From positions 423,056-487,055 of the forward strand of contig VYZB01000195.1 of assembly GCA_013397455.1 (NCBI GenBank): a stretch of 64,000 nucleotides of DNA, read 5' to 3'. Positions 39,405 to 51,208 of this stretch are shown here, in pieces. Position 1 is the stretch's first letter, and each line of letters opens with the position of its first letter. Under the pieces are notes generated by a model that saw only the letters and a program-made list of their open reading frames with translations, had not been told where the DNA came from and ran no database searches. A program made the translations under genes and the position numbers. The stretch is from Crotophaga sulcirostris. Lineage: Eukaryota > Chordata > Aves > Cuculiformes > Crotophagidae.

Positions 39405-39431
39405 TAATCCAGCTCAAACGGAGCTGGATTA
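39405..39431. repeat. Perfect 11-bp palindrome with paired TAATCC sites
   Basis: TAATCCAGCTC (39405-39415) and GAGCTGGATTA (39421-39431) are exact inverted copies with a 5-base spacer. Each arm carries TAATCC, the core bound by K50 homeodomain proteins (OTX, CRX, PITX, GSC families). The arrangement suggests a dimeric homeodomain site; binding is inference. Confidence 0.85.
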
Positions 39432-40084
39432 ATTGGCAAACCTAAAAATAGCATCTGTGACCATGTAAGGCAAGCTTTTGTGTGCGGTTTAAATTAGGAA
39501 AGTGGGCTCTGGCTGTTGGGAGTGAGCTGGGAGAGACAGCGGCATCTTTCTGCCTCTAGACAGCCTGCAAGGGCCTGATCCTGCCGAGGCACTGGAGGAA
39601 CCCACAGTGCTACCCCAGAGTAGTAGCCTAGAGCCAGCAGAATGAGCCAAGGCAGGAAGGCAGCATCCGTACCCCCCAGGAGATGTCTCCCAGGAGAGTG
39701 GGAGACAGCTCCCATCAAAAATGACCCCTTGGCAGCCTCAGCTGCAGCTGCCCTGCTTCCCCTCTCCGTGCACCGATGACCCAACTGCTCACCAATTTAA
39801 CCTTTAAAGTCATTTATAAGAGCCCACAAAGAGTTTGCCTACTTTATTTGCAATGCCCAGCAGCTTTGCATGGGGGAAAGGGACTTTCTAAATTGCTGGA
39901 GCCTCCCCCAGGAGACACCTCCACTTTCCTACACTGCTCCCAGCCAGCTTTGCACCAACACAGCCAACGGTAGAAGAACCCCTGTTGACTTGTGCTCTGT
40001 CATCTGCTCCCTTTCTAAAACGCTCATCTTCCTGAAGCTAGACTGCAAGGTTAAATTGCTTTTAATTTTTGTTTAATTATCTGC

Positions 40085-40345
40085 AGTGGCACAAATATCT
40101 AACAGCATCGATTTGAACTTGGCACACAAAGGCAGGTTCCAAATGGCAAAGCATATTATGAGATCGAATTATTAAACATAGCTAATGAGCAAAATAATGA
40201 TATGGTGCCAAGCTATAAAAGGTTAGACTTTAAAGTTGTCACAGTTCATGAGCAAGAAAGATTTAATCGCATTCTTAATCAAATATTTATATGATAATGT
40301 GTTTTAATCAAAATAATAGCAATTAATTTGGAAAGGAATATATTG
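40085..40345. promoter_or_regulatory. Candidate conserved enhancer rich in TAAT/ATTA cores
   Basis: This AT-rich, repeat-free block contains many homeodomain-type cores (AATTATTAAAC, AATAATGATAT, TTAATCAAA twice, CAATTAATTTG) and ATCGATT and ATCGAATT segments. It is unlike the surrounding CT-rich DNA. There is no open frame of note. Regulatory function is inferred from texture only. Confidence 0.35.
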
Positions 40346-42400
40346 TACACTTCCTCTTCTTGCTTTATGGAGTTTTTTTTTTGCAGTGGGGTTGCAGAGC
40401 ACACATTTCCTTACCCAATAATAAAACCCTCCTAGTTTTAAGGTATTTCATCTGCCTATGCCTGGGGACAGACTGGTGGGACAACAAACTGCAGGAGCAG
40501 TTCAAGACCTGTGGGGACCCTTCACCCCACGTGGAGCCTCGTGCTCTCCTGGGTGCCACCACAGTGCTGGGTCCTGGTCCATCCTGCGTGGGGTTGGGTA
40601 GCACAGCCCACGCTGGCACCCGCCGGTGAGCCAGGGCCCCTCGCTAGGGCTTTGAAGCACTTGCTCTTCACAAATGATTTAGCTGCTACCTCTTTCCCTC
40701 TGAATCCTGCCAAATCTCATAACTCTCCTTGGCAGCTGATGCTATCGCAATGATTTCCAGCTGTGCAAGAAACAGCTTAAAATGGCTGTTGTGCTGGAGC
40801 ACTGATCCTCTCCTCCCTCCTCCTTTCCTGGGCAAGGAGGCAAGAGGGGACACAGCCAGTGCTCGCCCACTCCCATCCTGCCTCCGGGGCCCCCCAGCCC
40901 CTTCTGCGCTGCTTGGCAGAGCTCAGCTCTGCAGCTGGATGGTGAGCGCTGAGACACAGGGAGCTGCGCTCTGGGCTTCTAATCTGGTGTGGTAAAAATA
41001 TAAAAATGGGCCATTAAAAGAAGGGGCAGCCCCACCAACACCACACTTCAATTCCTAGTTCTTGTAAAATGCAGAAGTGGCTGTCCTGCCCACCGCTGCT
41101 GAGATACCACGTGTGAACACCGTGAAGGAAGGGCTGAAGAGGGTGGACATGTGTAAAGCTGCCAGAGTGAAGGAAAAAATACATCCAAAACTTTGCCCAA
41201 AATATAAAACAAAACTTGTCTGAAATTTTAAAAAGGCTGGAGGACCATTTCTAGCAGGAGCTGAAACAACCAAAATTCCATGAGGAAACGTCACCTCTTA
41301 AGGAGTGCATCAAAGCCCTTCCAGTGTAATTAGCTCAGGGAAGCATCTGATGAACAATTCTGGTATTTCCTTTAATGGAGACTCCAAACCACCAGCATTC
41401 ACCAGATGTGGGGAACGGTCTTCAAAACACCATGCCATGCAAAACAGAGTCTACTGAAAGGGAGCATCGCTCACCCAAAATCTCCAAGAAGGATATTCCA
41501 TTACTCTGTTTGTAGCCCTGATGAAGCTTTTGAAAAGGAGAAATGAGGAAACAACCCTCAGGACTGCAGTAATGTCCCAAACAGCTCCTGGAAACCAGTC
41601 ATGAACCACCCACACAGCTCCCCCTGTTCTGTGGTGCCCATAGGCAGGGGAACACGGAGCAGCCGGCGCAGGAGGTACCGCTGGAAGCAGGTACCAGGGA
41701 CTCACCAAGCAATCATGGCACAATCCAGGGATCAGCCTTCACAGCAACGTGTAACTCTTGGAGCCACAGAGCTGCTGTGAATTCAATCAAAAACACTGTG
41801 ACAGTGTCAAAACGCTGGCCCTGCCTCTGGGCCCTTGGCACACACCTCTGTGTGTGCGCAGCCCAGTATTTTCTCTCCTCCTCCATTTAGCCTCTTGTGC
41901 TGGGTGGATGCATACGCACTTTTTGCTGTCTGACTTTTTAACACTTCATCAGAAAACTGGAATTTTCTTTTTAAGTGCTAAGTTTGCCGTTTCTGTTGGA
42001 GTTGAGATGAAAAGCTTTCAATGAACCACCTTTGATTGGAATCACTTCTGTTGCCGTTGGTTTGGCCAGATGTTTCCTAATTACTTATCTGTCAAAACTT
42101 TATTTTTTTTAATGCACAGACATTTCCTCTAAGTGAGAAACAGTGTAAGGTTCTTGTTTAGTGTCTTTGCCTGAGTGAAATAAGCCAGGCTAAGCTTCAT
42201 CATCAAGGCTGGATTTTATGCTTGAACATGCAACTTGACATCAAAAGCTTGATCTTTTTTATTATTCAGCGCAGCCTTTTTAGACCAACTCCAGCAGGAG
42301 CCAAATGGCGCATTAGAACTTGGGTTTTAAAACTTTTATTTTTAAAGCTAGATCCGAGTCATGCAGCTTTCTCCTAAGCCTGAGATGGTTTCGTGTAATA
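40346..42400. other. Intergenic DNA, no gene seen
   Basis: GC-rich to 41.0 kb, then mixed. No supported gene or RNA. The 42.05-42.37 kb part again has an AT-rich, conserved-looking texture, but no specific motif is claimed. Confidence 0.5.
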
Positions 42401-42420
42401 ACTCAGGGCCAGAATCTGCC

Positions 42421-42479
42421 ACCATTACTCACATCAGCGCAGCCTTACTGAACGAGAGCTACTTGAGGTGAGTAATGGT
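42421..42479. repeat. Perfect 12-bp inverted repeat, 35-base loop
   Basis: ACCATTACTCAC (42421-42432) and GTGAGTAATGGT (42468-42479) are exact reverse complements. AGAATC words flank both arms (left near 42411, right near 42484). On either strand the sequence can fold into a stem-loop of about 59 bases. The stem is short of a standard microRNA precursor. Confidence 0.85.
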
Positions 42480-44210
42480 TACAGAATCAGGTCTGATCCT
42501 TCTGCCATGAAAAAAAAATATCCCTGCTGATTTGAATCAGTTGCTGAGTCCTGCAAGGATGTCCTGTCCATGACTCATGCAGCAATTACTTTGGAGGTAG
42601 AAAGACAAAGGAGGAAACCTTGCAGACTTTAATTCCCCAAACTGACCACAGCTGGCGGTGCAAGCCTGCTTGGCAGGGAGCAGTGATCTGATCTAACGAG
42701 GCAGGTGTCATTACATGTCAGTCATTTGAGACATTCAGCATCGATTTGCTATTCGGCTGCTGTCAGGAATCTTTTACTTCGGGTGAGCATCCCAAGGACC
42801 TCGACGTTCCTGCGAAAGGAAGGGGAAAACCAGCGTAACTGAGCCCTGAGTGACTCTGTGGATGTTTCAAAGATTTTTCTTCCCTCTCCATTAAGAGAAA
42901 ACAAAAATCCAGTTCCTGTCAAAGTGTACATGGATAATATTCCAATATACCAGAAGGGGATTGAATTAACTAAAAATAAATCCATATGACATTTTTTCAA
43001 TAGCTTTAGCTGTCTTCAAAGCCAAGGAGCATTCTTTAATGAAAGCAGGATCAGGCCAGTAAAGCTTTAAGAGTTTAAAGTTATTGGATAGCTAGTTATT
43101 TTTCTTCAAAAAAGACTAAAGTAAGCCTCTGCCTGTAGCCTTCATCACTCCACCAGTGATGCTTTGTCAGTGTATTTGTGACAAATTAATTATAGCGATA
43201 GAAAATCTCAGTAGAAATGAATATTCAAAAAAATATTTTTTTTTAGCCTATTGGCTTCAGGGAATGCATTTCTCTTTCTAAAGCTGTGTGTTTTCCTCAT
43301 TAGCTCTCTCCCTCCCCTAGTTCTTCTCAGAAACTTTCAGAACTGATTAGAAATGGTTTTATTTTCAGTTCACCTGGGGAATGGCATTAGCAGCGGAACA
43401 AACCCAATGACATTAGAGTCTTGCTGGCAACAAAAATTAGCCCATCAGCAAACTTCTCAGAGGAAGCATCCAGAAATTGCTGTTTCACTCCTGACTACCT
43501 GATGCTGATGTGCAGCAAGATGTTGGCATGGGGTTATCTCACAAAGCTTTAACATTGAGGAATCTTGTCCTCACAGCTCCCAGGAGACACAGGAGCACAG
43601 CTCACTGGCTCCATCCTCCAATGAGACCTGGCCTGATCCTGCAAACAGGAGACAGAGCAGAGGTGGGGCAGACCATGCATAGCTCTGACTTACCAGAAAG
43701 AGATAACGTGGCTCTTGCTTGTTGCAAAGGGTCCAGCAAAGCAGAGGACTCCTATTTGTCTCTTGCTCCAGCTGTTGTCTGTAAACTGCAGATCTTTCTC
43801 ATCTCAGGCAAAAGTCATTTCAAGGAGCAAAATTCCCATTTGTGAATCTCATTAATGCTGAAAAAAGCAGGAGGCCACCACTGCCTGTCACTTCCCACAC
43901 CTCCAAGTCATCCTCCTGACCTTCATTGCATGGTCATGTGGTCCTGGCCCAGTGCTTGCACAGCTTAGCTCTGCATGAAGCACTGAAATATTGGCCTGCA
44001 GGTCCTGGAGGCTCTTCTTGACAGGTTGCTTTGGGATGACAACAGGAATAAACAAGCTTCCCCCCCCAGCTGCAACTGCACGACCCAGCTGAGGAAGCTC
44101 CCATGACCAAGGGCCCCACAAGGAACTACATCCCTAGCTCTGCTGCAGAAGCCAGGCAGAGAACCTCATCCCCATCCTCACCTTCCCCCGACAACTCAAT
44201 TAACAAGCTG
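42480..44210. other. Intergenic DNA, no gene seen
   Basis: Mixed-composition DNA without a supported gene. The part at 43.0-43.45 kb is AT-rich with several TAAT cores and could be regulatory. Confidence 0.5.
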
Positions 44211-44305
44211 CCTCATTACCTTCCTGTACTTAATTAACAACTTGAATTAATAAGTAGCCTGGGCTGCTTAATTATTAATTAATTAATCCTTGGTTAATAA
44301 GGACA
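44211..44305. promoter_or_regulatory. Dense cluster of TTAATTAA-type motifs
   Basis: Within about 95 bases there are at least eight TTAAT/ATTAA cores, including two complete TTAATTAA palindromes (one overlapping) and TTAATCC next to TTGGTTAATAAGG. Such clusters are typical of homeodomain or HNF1/POU-bound enhancers, although part of the run (ATTAATTAATTAAT) may be a short microsatellite. Confidence 0.45.
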
Positions 44306-47300
44306 TCAGGAACTAGTTCATAAGGGAATCACTTAAATAGATTAAGGTGACATAAAATCTGAGAAGGTATTAAATGTCTGCATGGAGTTGGACCCCACCC
44401 CAAGTGTGTGTCCCTTCCCCAAGTCCAGATGTGGGGTTGCCACCTTGCCTTCAAAGCTCCTACCTGCCTCCTCTGGCCACAACTTTGGGTTGGAAATGTC
44501 CAAAATGCTCATGTGGGTTCTTGCTTCCAGGAGTGATGCTCTGTAGAGCTCCTGCTCAGTGGTTCCTCCCCAGCAGCTGCTGTGCCTTTCCCTGCTGGGG
44601 AAATTGCTTGTAATGAGCAATAAAAAAGGGAGGAATAAGTACAAAATACGATCTAAAACTATGCTCTCCCTGCCCTGCAATAGCACATTGCTTCCTGGGG
44701 AAGGGCTGAATTTGTTTTAGTAGTTGAAATTTAAACCTGCTCTGGGCCAACCAACCAACACCTGCTGGGGCTGGGCAAGAGGCCTCACCAAGGCTCTGCT
44801 CATGGTCCTTGCACAAGGCAGGTGTGAAGGGTGCTGAGGGGCTTGGTTCCAAGGGGGAAACACTGGTCCCTCGGGCTCAGGGAGTGTTCAACTCAACCAT
44901 TCCCAACTCAGTATGTTACCCACAGTTTGACAACATGCAACATTTGGCATTTTTCAGTAGGGAAGTGGGAAGAATTATGTTGATGTTTCCTTCTCATTTT
45001 GATACAGTAAGTGTCTTGTTTGCATATTAATATTGATCTCAAGGTGTACATACATATATATATACACACATTGCATTAAAAAAACAGTCATATTATCATA
45101 TAATAACATTTCAAATTTAGCTAAATAGAAGCAGTTGATTTTTCCTGATGGCATGGGTTTGAAGTTTCCCATCCACAAACCATTCTGAAATCCTGAACAA
45201 CAACAAAAAAAGAAAATAAATCAGGGTTGTTATTTCCCACACAACAGATGCAGTGTAACAATCTCTAGGAAAATGAATTTTTACTTTATTGTTGCTTATG
45301 GTGACTTCTGTTCATAGCTGGTTTTAAAGAAGATACTTGGTGTAGCAATAAAACACCTTTGCAGAGAGATAATTACCATTATTTTCAATTACAATTACAA
45401 TGTTGTCATTTCTAATCCAAGCATTTCAAGACTGGGAAACACAAACATTGCTATTATTGCCACACTGATAAATTATGTTGTTGTTTTATTCTGAGAACAA
45501 CAATTAACGGTGCTCAGTTTTGTTCCAAAATTTGTTGGACAACCTGAAATAAAACACTACATAAATTTGTTACTAACAATGACAGCAACAAGGGGGTTGA
45601 GGAGCAGGTATTTATTCACGAAATGCTCTAGACACAGAATCTATAAGCAAAATTCAACTGGAAATTCAGCAAACTGGTAGAAACATGAGATTGTATTGCA
45701 TTACTTTATATAACAACAACTAGTGCTCCTCCCAGCTCTTATTCAGCACTTTTTGGTAACTAATGTGTCTTCAGTGTCTCAGACTGCCATTTGCCCAACC
45801 ATCAGTGGGAAGGAGCTGAAAGCAAACGCAGCTTATTGGTGACAGAAGGAAGTTCTAGTTAATTCTGGATTCTTTTTTTCTGACATAAATCAGTATTTTC
45901 ATAATATCTCATGCCTGTATAGAGCCAAACTTAGCCATAATTTACAAAGGATGGAAAGGAGGAGAAGCTCAGTGTTTTTTCCATCTCCTTTTACCTGCTG
46001 TCCTCTTCCCTGTGACGGTGCAGGCAGGTCAGCCCCAGCCTCCCCTGCTCCTGACCATAAAGGTTAAAGATAAATCCAGTGATAGCCATTTACATCAGCA
46101 ACTGAAGAAAAACATCAGAAAATTTAACAGTAGCCAGTGGTCGCTAGCCCAAAGAGAACTGGGAGGGAACTTTTTGTTGGCTCACTGAAAATTAGTGTCG
46201 CCTAACACCTGATGCAACAACAAAAATAAATCTCAAAACCATACCTGCTGCACAGCCATTAACTGACTGCTTTGTGTTTGATCAAAATCCAAGATTCTTT
46301 CTCTGCAGTTTATATAATGTGGATTGACATCCTTCTGCATTGTCTTTCCAACAAGCAGTCCCTAAAGCACTCTGAGGTCTGTTTTGACGTAGAAACACAG
46401 GCAATTATTTTACCTGAGAAATAATATAATACGAAGGTTATTGACTTCCAGAGCTTGACAAAACAGCATACACCCTGTTCCAGCAGATACAGGTCATGGT
46501 GTTCTAGTGGCTTGAAACCACTCAGTGTTGACTACAACTTTTATGTGACTGGGATGCAGTGCACAAACGTCTTCCATCACTTTTTAAATTAATGAGAAGG
46601 AGACCCGTGAAGCTTCTTACTGGAAGCTTCTAGCAGGCCAGTAGCAAAGCAGTGTAGGACTCCCCTCCGTTGGCTGTGACTCCACAGAGCCCAGAGGGTT
46701 CCTCTGCCTCTCCAGCAGATCCCCCAGTATGCTATTTGGGCAAAACCCATCAAGTGCTGAATGGAATTTGTGCCTTAGGCAAGTTTCAGCTGGGTCATAC
46801 AGCAAGCAAGAAACATGGGAAGAAAGGAAAGAAAGAAAGAGGCAATTGACTTCAATCCCTCTGGATTCCAAATAACAAACACAACTAATTGAGGTCAAGG
46901 ACTTGTGGAGTCAGCAGCATGGTTATAGTCTTGAGAACAAAAGCCAGCTCCCAAATGCTTCCCACGGTCACTGTTGCAGTAACAACTTGGAAAGGTTTTC
47001 AAAGTATTTACCAGTTGCTGTGTGCTGCCTGCATGGAAGTTCCCATTCTGTCCTCTGCACAAATCCACTTGCATTTCTCTGCTCACTTCACCTGCTTGTT
47101 ATACAGCATCCATCAGCCCGTGGGCTTCTGCCTTTGCAAGCAAACAGCAGCAGGATCTAGGTAGCCTCTATGGCAGTTTTGACTGTTCTCAGATGGTTCA
47201 AAATCCACTGTTGATACTAAAGACAAGCAAAAAGCTACCTACCCCTAAAGGAAACTTCACAATATTTTCTGTAGTGAATATTGCAGCCAGAGATTCCCAT

Positions 47301-48390
47301 TTCCTAACTAATCTCATCCTGAATTTTGCCTTTGTGTAGTCATACAGCAATGATTACAGTTTTGGGAGGGAACTGCAGTCAGAGACGGCACAAAGTAAGT
47401 AGAGAGTGTGCACCACTCCCATCCCTCTGAGCAGCTGGGAATTGCAAACATTACTACAAATTCCTGTCCAGTGAAAACTGTATTTACTCATCCAAAACAA
47501 ATCCACGTACGTCACCATTGCCAAGGGCTCTAAGTCTTATTTTGGACCACAATGGACCACACTGATTCATGTGCCTCCTAGATGCCTTGCCAGAAAGCTG
47601 GGCTTGCTCTGGGTGACTGGCTCTGGCCTTGCAAAGTCACAAGCCAACTTAATTTCAAAGAGCAAGCAGGAAATCATGCACATGTCCAGCAGGGAAGCCC
47701 TGAGCCTCCTGGCTGGTACTGCCCCACAGATTTGCAGCTCCATCTCCCAGCAGTGACCTGCTCCCACAGGTCAGCACTGCCCCGTCTAACAAATTAGCAC
47801 TGCAGCCCAAAAACAAGCCAGGAAAGGGGCAGATCTTCCAGGTCATCCTGCAAAAACATCTCTTCCAAAACATGATACCCTATGCAGTCACACTTCAAAG
47901 CTGGGGACACACAGAAGAAGATCCCATCCTGTTCTTCATGCTTGAGTGTGTCTTCTGTTTGTTCCCCATGGCAGAGGATGGACCTCTTTGGAGCTGCCAG
48001 TTATTCTCCAGCAGCTGGATTTCACATCATCAACAGCCAGGAACTTCTGCTAATGAATCCCTGGACCAATACATCAGCCCCTCTGAAGCTGGAGTCCCTG
48101 ATCCCAAGATTCCTGCCTTTGGACCAGGTGTATTTTACTCAAACCTCACCTCCCACTGGTGCAGCAGGGCATGCAATAAGGCCTGCAGATTGATTTTTAA
48201 CTTTCTTCTTCCCAGGCCTTTCTTTACACTTTTCCCCCCCTCCTGTTTTTCATGAAATCCAGGCCGTCAAGGAAGAGGAGAGAGTTCAGTGTATCTGTTC
48301 ACCACTAACATTGACAAAAAGCACAGAAAAGCTTTGCTAACCTGAAATGTATTGGCATATCTAACCAAAACCCACTTGATTTCCCCTGGA
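44306..48390. other. Intergenic DNA, no gene seen
   Basis: No supported gene on either strand. The part at 45.0-45.75 kb is AT-rich with short TA and CA runs (45052-45070) and repeated CAATTACAATTACAAT words near 45388; it may be regulatory. A GAAA-rich tract lies near 46820-46840. Confidence 0.5.
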
Positions 48391-48660
48391 AAACAAAAGC
48401 TGTGAAAGGCCATTAGTAGCAGGTTGCCCTTGCATGTAAAGTAATTGAATCAGGAAATGGGAAATGTGAGGCAGGAGAGTTTAGCTGTCATTTTACAAAA
48501 ACAATTAAATGCATGAAATGTATCTTAATGATATAATTAAGGCAAAATTCTAATCTGCCATTAGTAGTGGCATTAATTATTGCAAGCACATTACATTCAG
48601 TATCACTGGAACGATGAAATCCTTTGTTATGCAGCTTTATTAACAACAAAAATTCAAAAT
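48391..48660. promoter_or_regulatory. Candidate conserved element with a repeated 11-mer
   Basis: An AT-rich island rich in TAAT/ATTA cores, in which GCCATTAGTAG occurs twice in the same orientation (48409-48419 and 48557-48567), 148 bases apart. There is no open frame. The texture suggests an enhancer; conservation cannot be judged from this sequence alone. Confidence 0.35.
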
Positions 48661-49885
48661 AAAAACAGCTTAACTGCTGCTCCTCAAGAGAAGCTCTAAT
48701 GCAGAATTATGTTTGATTACCTTTGTCTCCTCAGGCCGATGGTAAGAGAGGTCAAAGCAACACAGGGAAACCACTGTAAAATAGCAAATGATTGCCAGGA
48801 CCCACCCTGGGCTGTTAGTGAGTGTGTGTGTTGAGAAAGCTCTATGAAGCAAAGTTGATTGGTACCATCACAGACATTGCAAGCTGTTGCCATGTACCTG
48901 CAAGAGGTACTTCCATCCCATGGATTATCCAGGACACTGGACAGCTGTCAGAACAGTGTGTAGCCCAGTTTGCAAGCCCTCCTTGTCTGTGGCCACCAGA
49001 TAGCTGGGACACCCACCCTGAGTTGCCCCGGGCTGAGGTCTCACTTTCCTTCAACACTCCTGGATTTCATCATTTTGAAGGAAGCTGCTCCATGCAATTC
49101 CCAGGCTTCAAAGTAGCCAAAACCCACGTTCATGTAGTCAGTCCTGGTGCAAGCCGAGTCTTGCAATCTCATGGCCACTAGCAAATTTCACATGGGTATC
49201 TGAAGGAAGAAGCTGGCCCTCAAGCAGCCACTAACTACAACCATGTCATCCACTGCTTCACCCCATCGAAGTATGCTCTCAGCAGCCTCTTACTTTCTGG
49301 GTTTCACAGTGCCTTTCACAAATAGCCCCAAACACGTTGCAACTTTTTCCATCACACGAGAAGTTAAACCTGGCTCATGTCAACAGCCGAGTTCCCTGTG
49401 TGCAAACTCTGCTTTCCCAGTTGCACTGGCCAGGTGCTATTTTGATGGGGTCTTTTTTGCTAACAAACCCCTTTGGAAGGGCAGAGTGGGCTACTTGGCT
49501 CCCCAGGACCTGCTACTCCCTATCCTGCAGGGACACATCAAAGCCCATTTACTCCTTTTGACTCGGCTCCTTGCCCAGTCAGGCTTTCCTGCCTTCCCCT
49601 CGGTGTCTACAAACTGAAAAATGCAGCAGACCTGTTGCATTTGACCACTTCCTAGAGGAAACTCCTCTCTGCTGGCAGGAGACCTTCATACACTGTGGGC
49701 TAAGGCATCCAAAAGAGGAGAGAGAGGTGAGGGATGCTCCTGGGTGGGACACCCACCCCGCAGCTCTCCTTTAACACTGATTTATGCACCAGCTATGCAG
49801 GACTTGATTTTACCTTCCTAAAGGAACTGAAATCTGTTGCCACCTTTGAGACCAAATCTGCAGCAGGGCAAGATCTCACCTGCCT
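48661..49885. other. Intergenic DNA, no gene seen
   Basis: CT-rich DNA with overlapping chance frames. None is supported by domain, splice or start-site evidence. Confidence 0.5.
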
Positions 49886-50089
49886 TATATGAGAGGCAAT
49901 GAATCACAGCTTTTCAGTTTTAAATCTTATTTTATATTCTGCTCCCACACACTCAGACTGTCAGTTCCCTGTGTCAGGTTTCTGGGGTTTCGAGGCAGTT
50001 GGTTTGGCACAGCAGAAACAGGAGCTTTGGAGCCCAGTAGGTTCTCTGCAGGAGGAGCCATCGATCAGCTGCTAAAAGGTCATTGAAAG

Positions 50090-50575
50090 TTGCTCAAAAC
50101 TGGTTTACATATTGGGACAAATGGTAGATTTACCACTCTCAAAGGTGCGAAGACATCAAATATACCTTTCCAACCAAGGGAGGAAGCCATCAATAAAATT
50201 CCCCCTCTGGGTGTGCTTACTTGGGATGATAGGAAAACTTATTATACATGGAAGCCTGTTAAGAGTGATTTTTGGCACTTAATTCAGCTCAAGAAACAAA
50301 AATTTGAAAAATTAACCCCCTCTAGACAGCCATGCGACTCCTAGATGATAACAGCCAGAGGACAACCAAATGTATCTGTTGGATTCTGTGGATACCTACT
50401 GAAAGAGGGGGATTTTCAATTACGCGTGGTTGGTTTTCTACATGCACATCTCCCGTTATACAGGGAAAATCAATTAGCAGCACTCATTTGTTTCCAAACA
50501 CATTGGTTGGAGAGAAACATTCGTTCAGAAACATTAATTTCTGGACAAATGTTTACAATTAAAATGCAATTTTGA
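50090..50575 (+). pseudogene. Coding-like stretch with one internal stop, unrecognised
   Basis: One + strand frame stays open for about 160 codons with a single TAG at 50342-50344, and the same frame is open upstream to about 49889 with one further stop at 50084. Peptide pieces such as IPPLGVLTWDDRKTYYTWKP and NVSVGFCGYLLKEGDFQLR look protein-like. The frame begins at TTG, not ATG. No retroviral or cellular family was recognised and no long terminal repeats or poly-A tail were seen. It could be a decayed retrocopy or chance. Confidence 0.25.
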
Positions 50576-51162
50576 TTCCACTCAAGCCCTGTACTGCCAC
50601 CTTGTATCTCAGCCAGATCCAGAGAAGAAATAAGAGTCTCCAGGAAAGGCAGATGAGGGGTCTCAGTGGTGGGAAGTGCCACCCACCAGTTTGCCTTGAG
50701 GATGTTGAGACACATTGAAAGACAGGGCTGGGGGCCTGGGCTGTTTCTGTAGCTGAACCTTGTTTCTTGAGAACTAACAGGAACAAATGGAGAAGATCAA
50801 GCAGCTCTGAAGTGCTTGGATTGGGAAGATAAAGCAATGACAAGCTTCCCCCCAAAAAACATAGAATTTCTTAACTTCCTGCACATCACTATCTCACAGA
50901 TTTGAGTCTCATGATAGAAACTGGAATGAAGTGTTTTCATTGTTCTCAGATTCAGAAAGTAAATTGAGTTTAAAAAAATTCTTCCACATTCACCAGGATC
51001 AACCAAGGTCAGCGTGAGGTCCCAGGGGTGACTCACTCAATAGATCTTCCTATGGCAAGCCCAGAGTTAACCCAGCAGCAGAAAGAACAGCACATGCAGA
51101 GCACATGGGGATGGACGACAACCTAATGCAGTCCCTGAGGATTTAGGGGTTGTTTGGTTGGG

Positions 51163-51208
51163 TTTGGGCTTTTTGTTTGTTTGGCTTTGGGCTTTTTGTT
51201 TGTTTGGC
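51163..51208. repeat. Two-copy 23-bp tandem repeat
   Basis: Two adjacent exact copies of a T/G-rich 23-base unit (begins TTTGGGC, ends TTTGGC) occupy 51163-51185 and 51186-51208. It is likely a replication-slippage duplication. Confidence 0.85.

Noticed and set aside
42421..42479. MicroRNA precursor
   Set aside because: A 12-bp perfect stem with a 35-base loop is too short for a canonical pre-miRNA. It is kept as an inverted repeat only.
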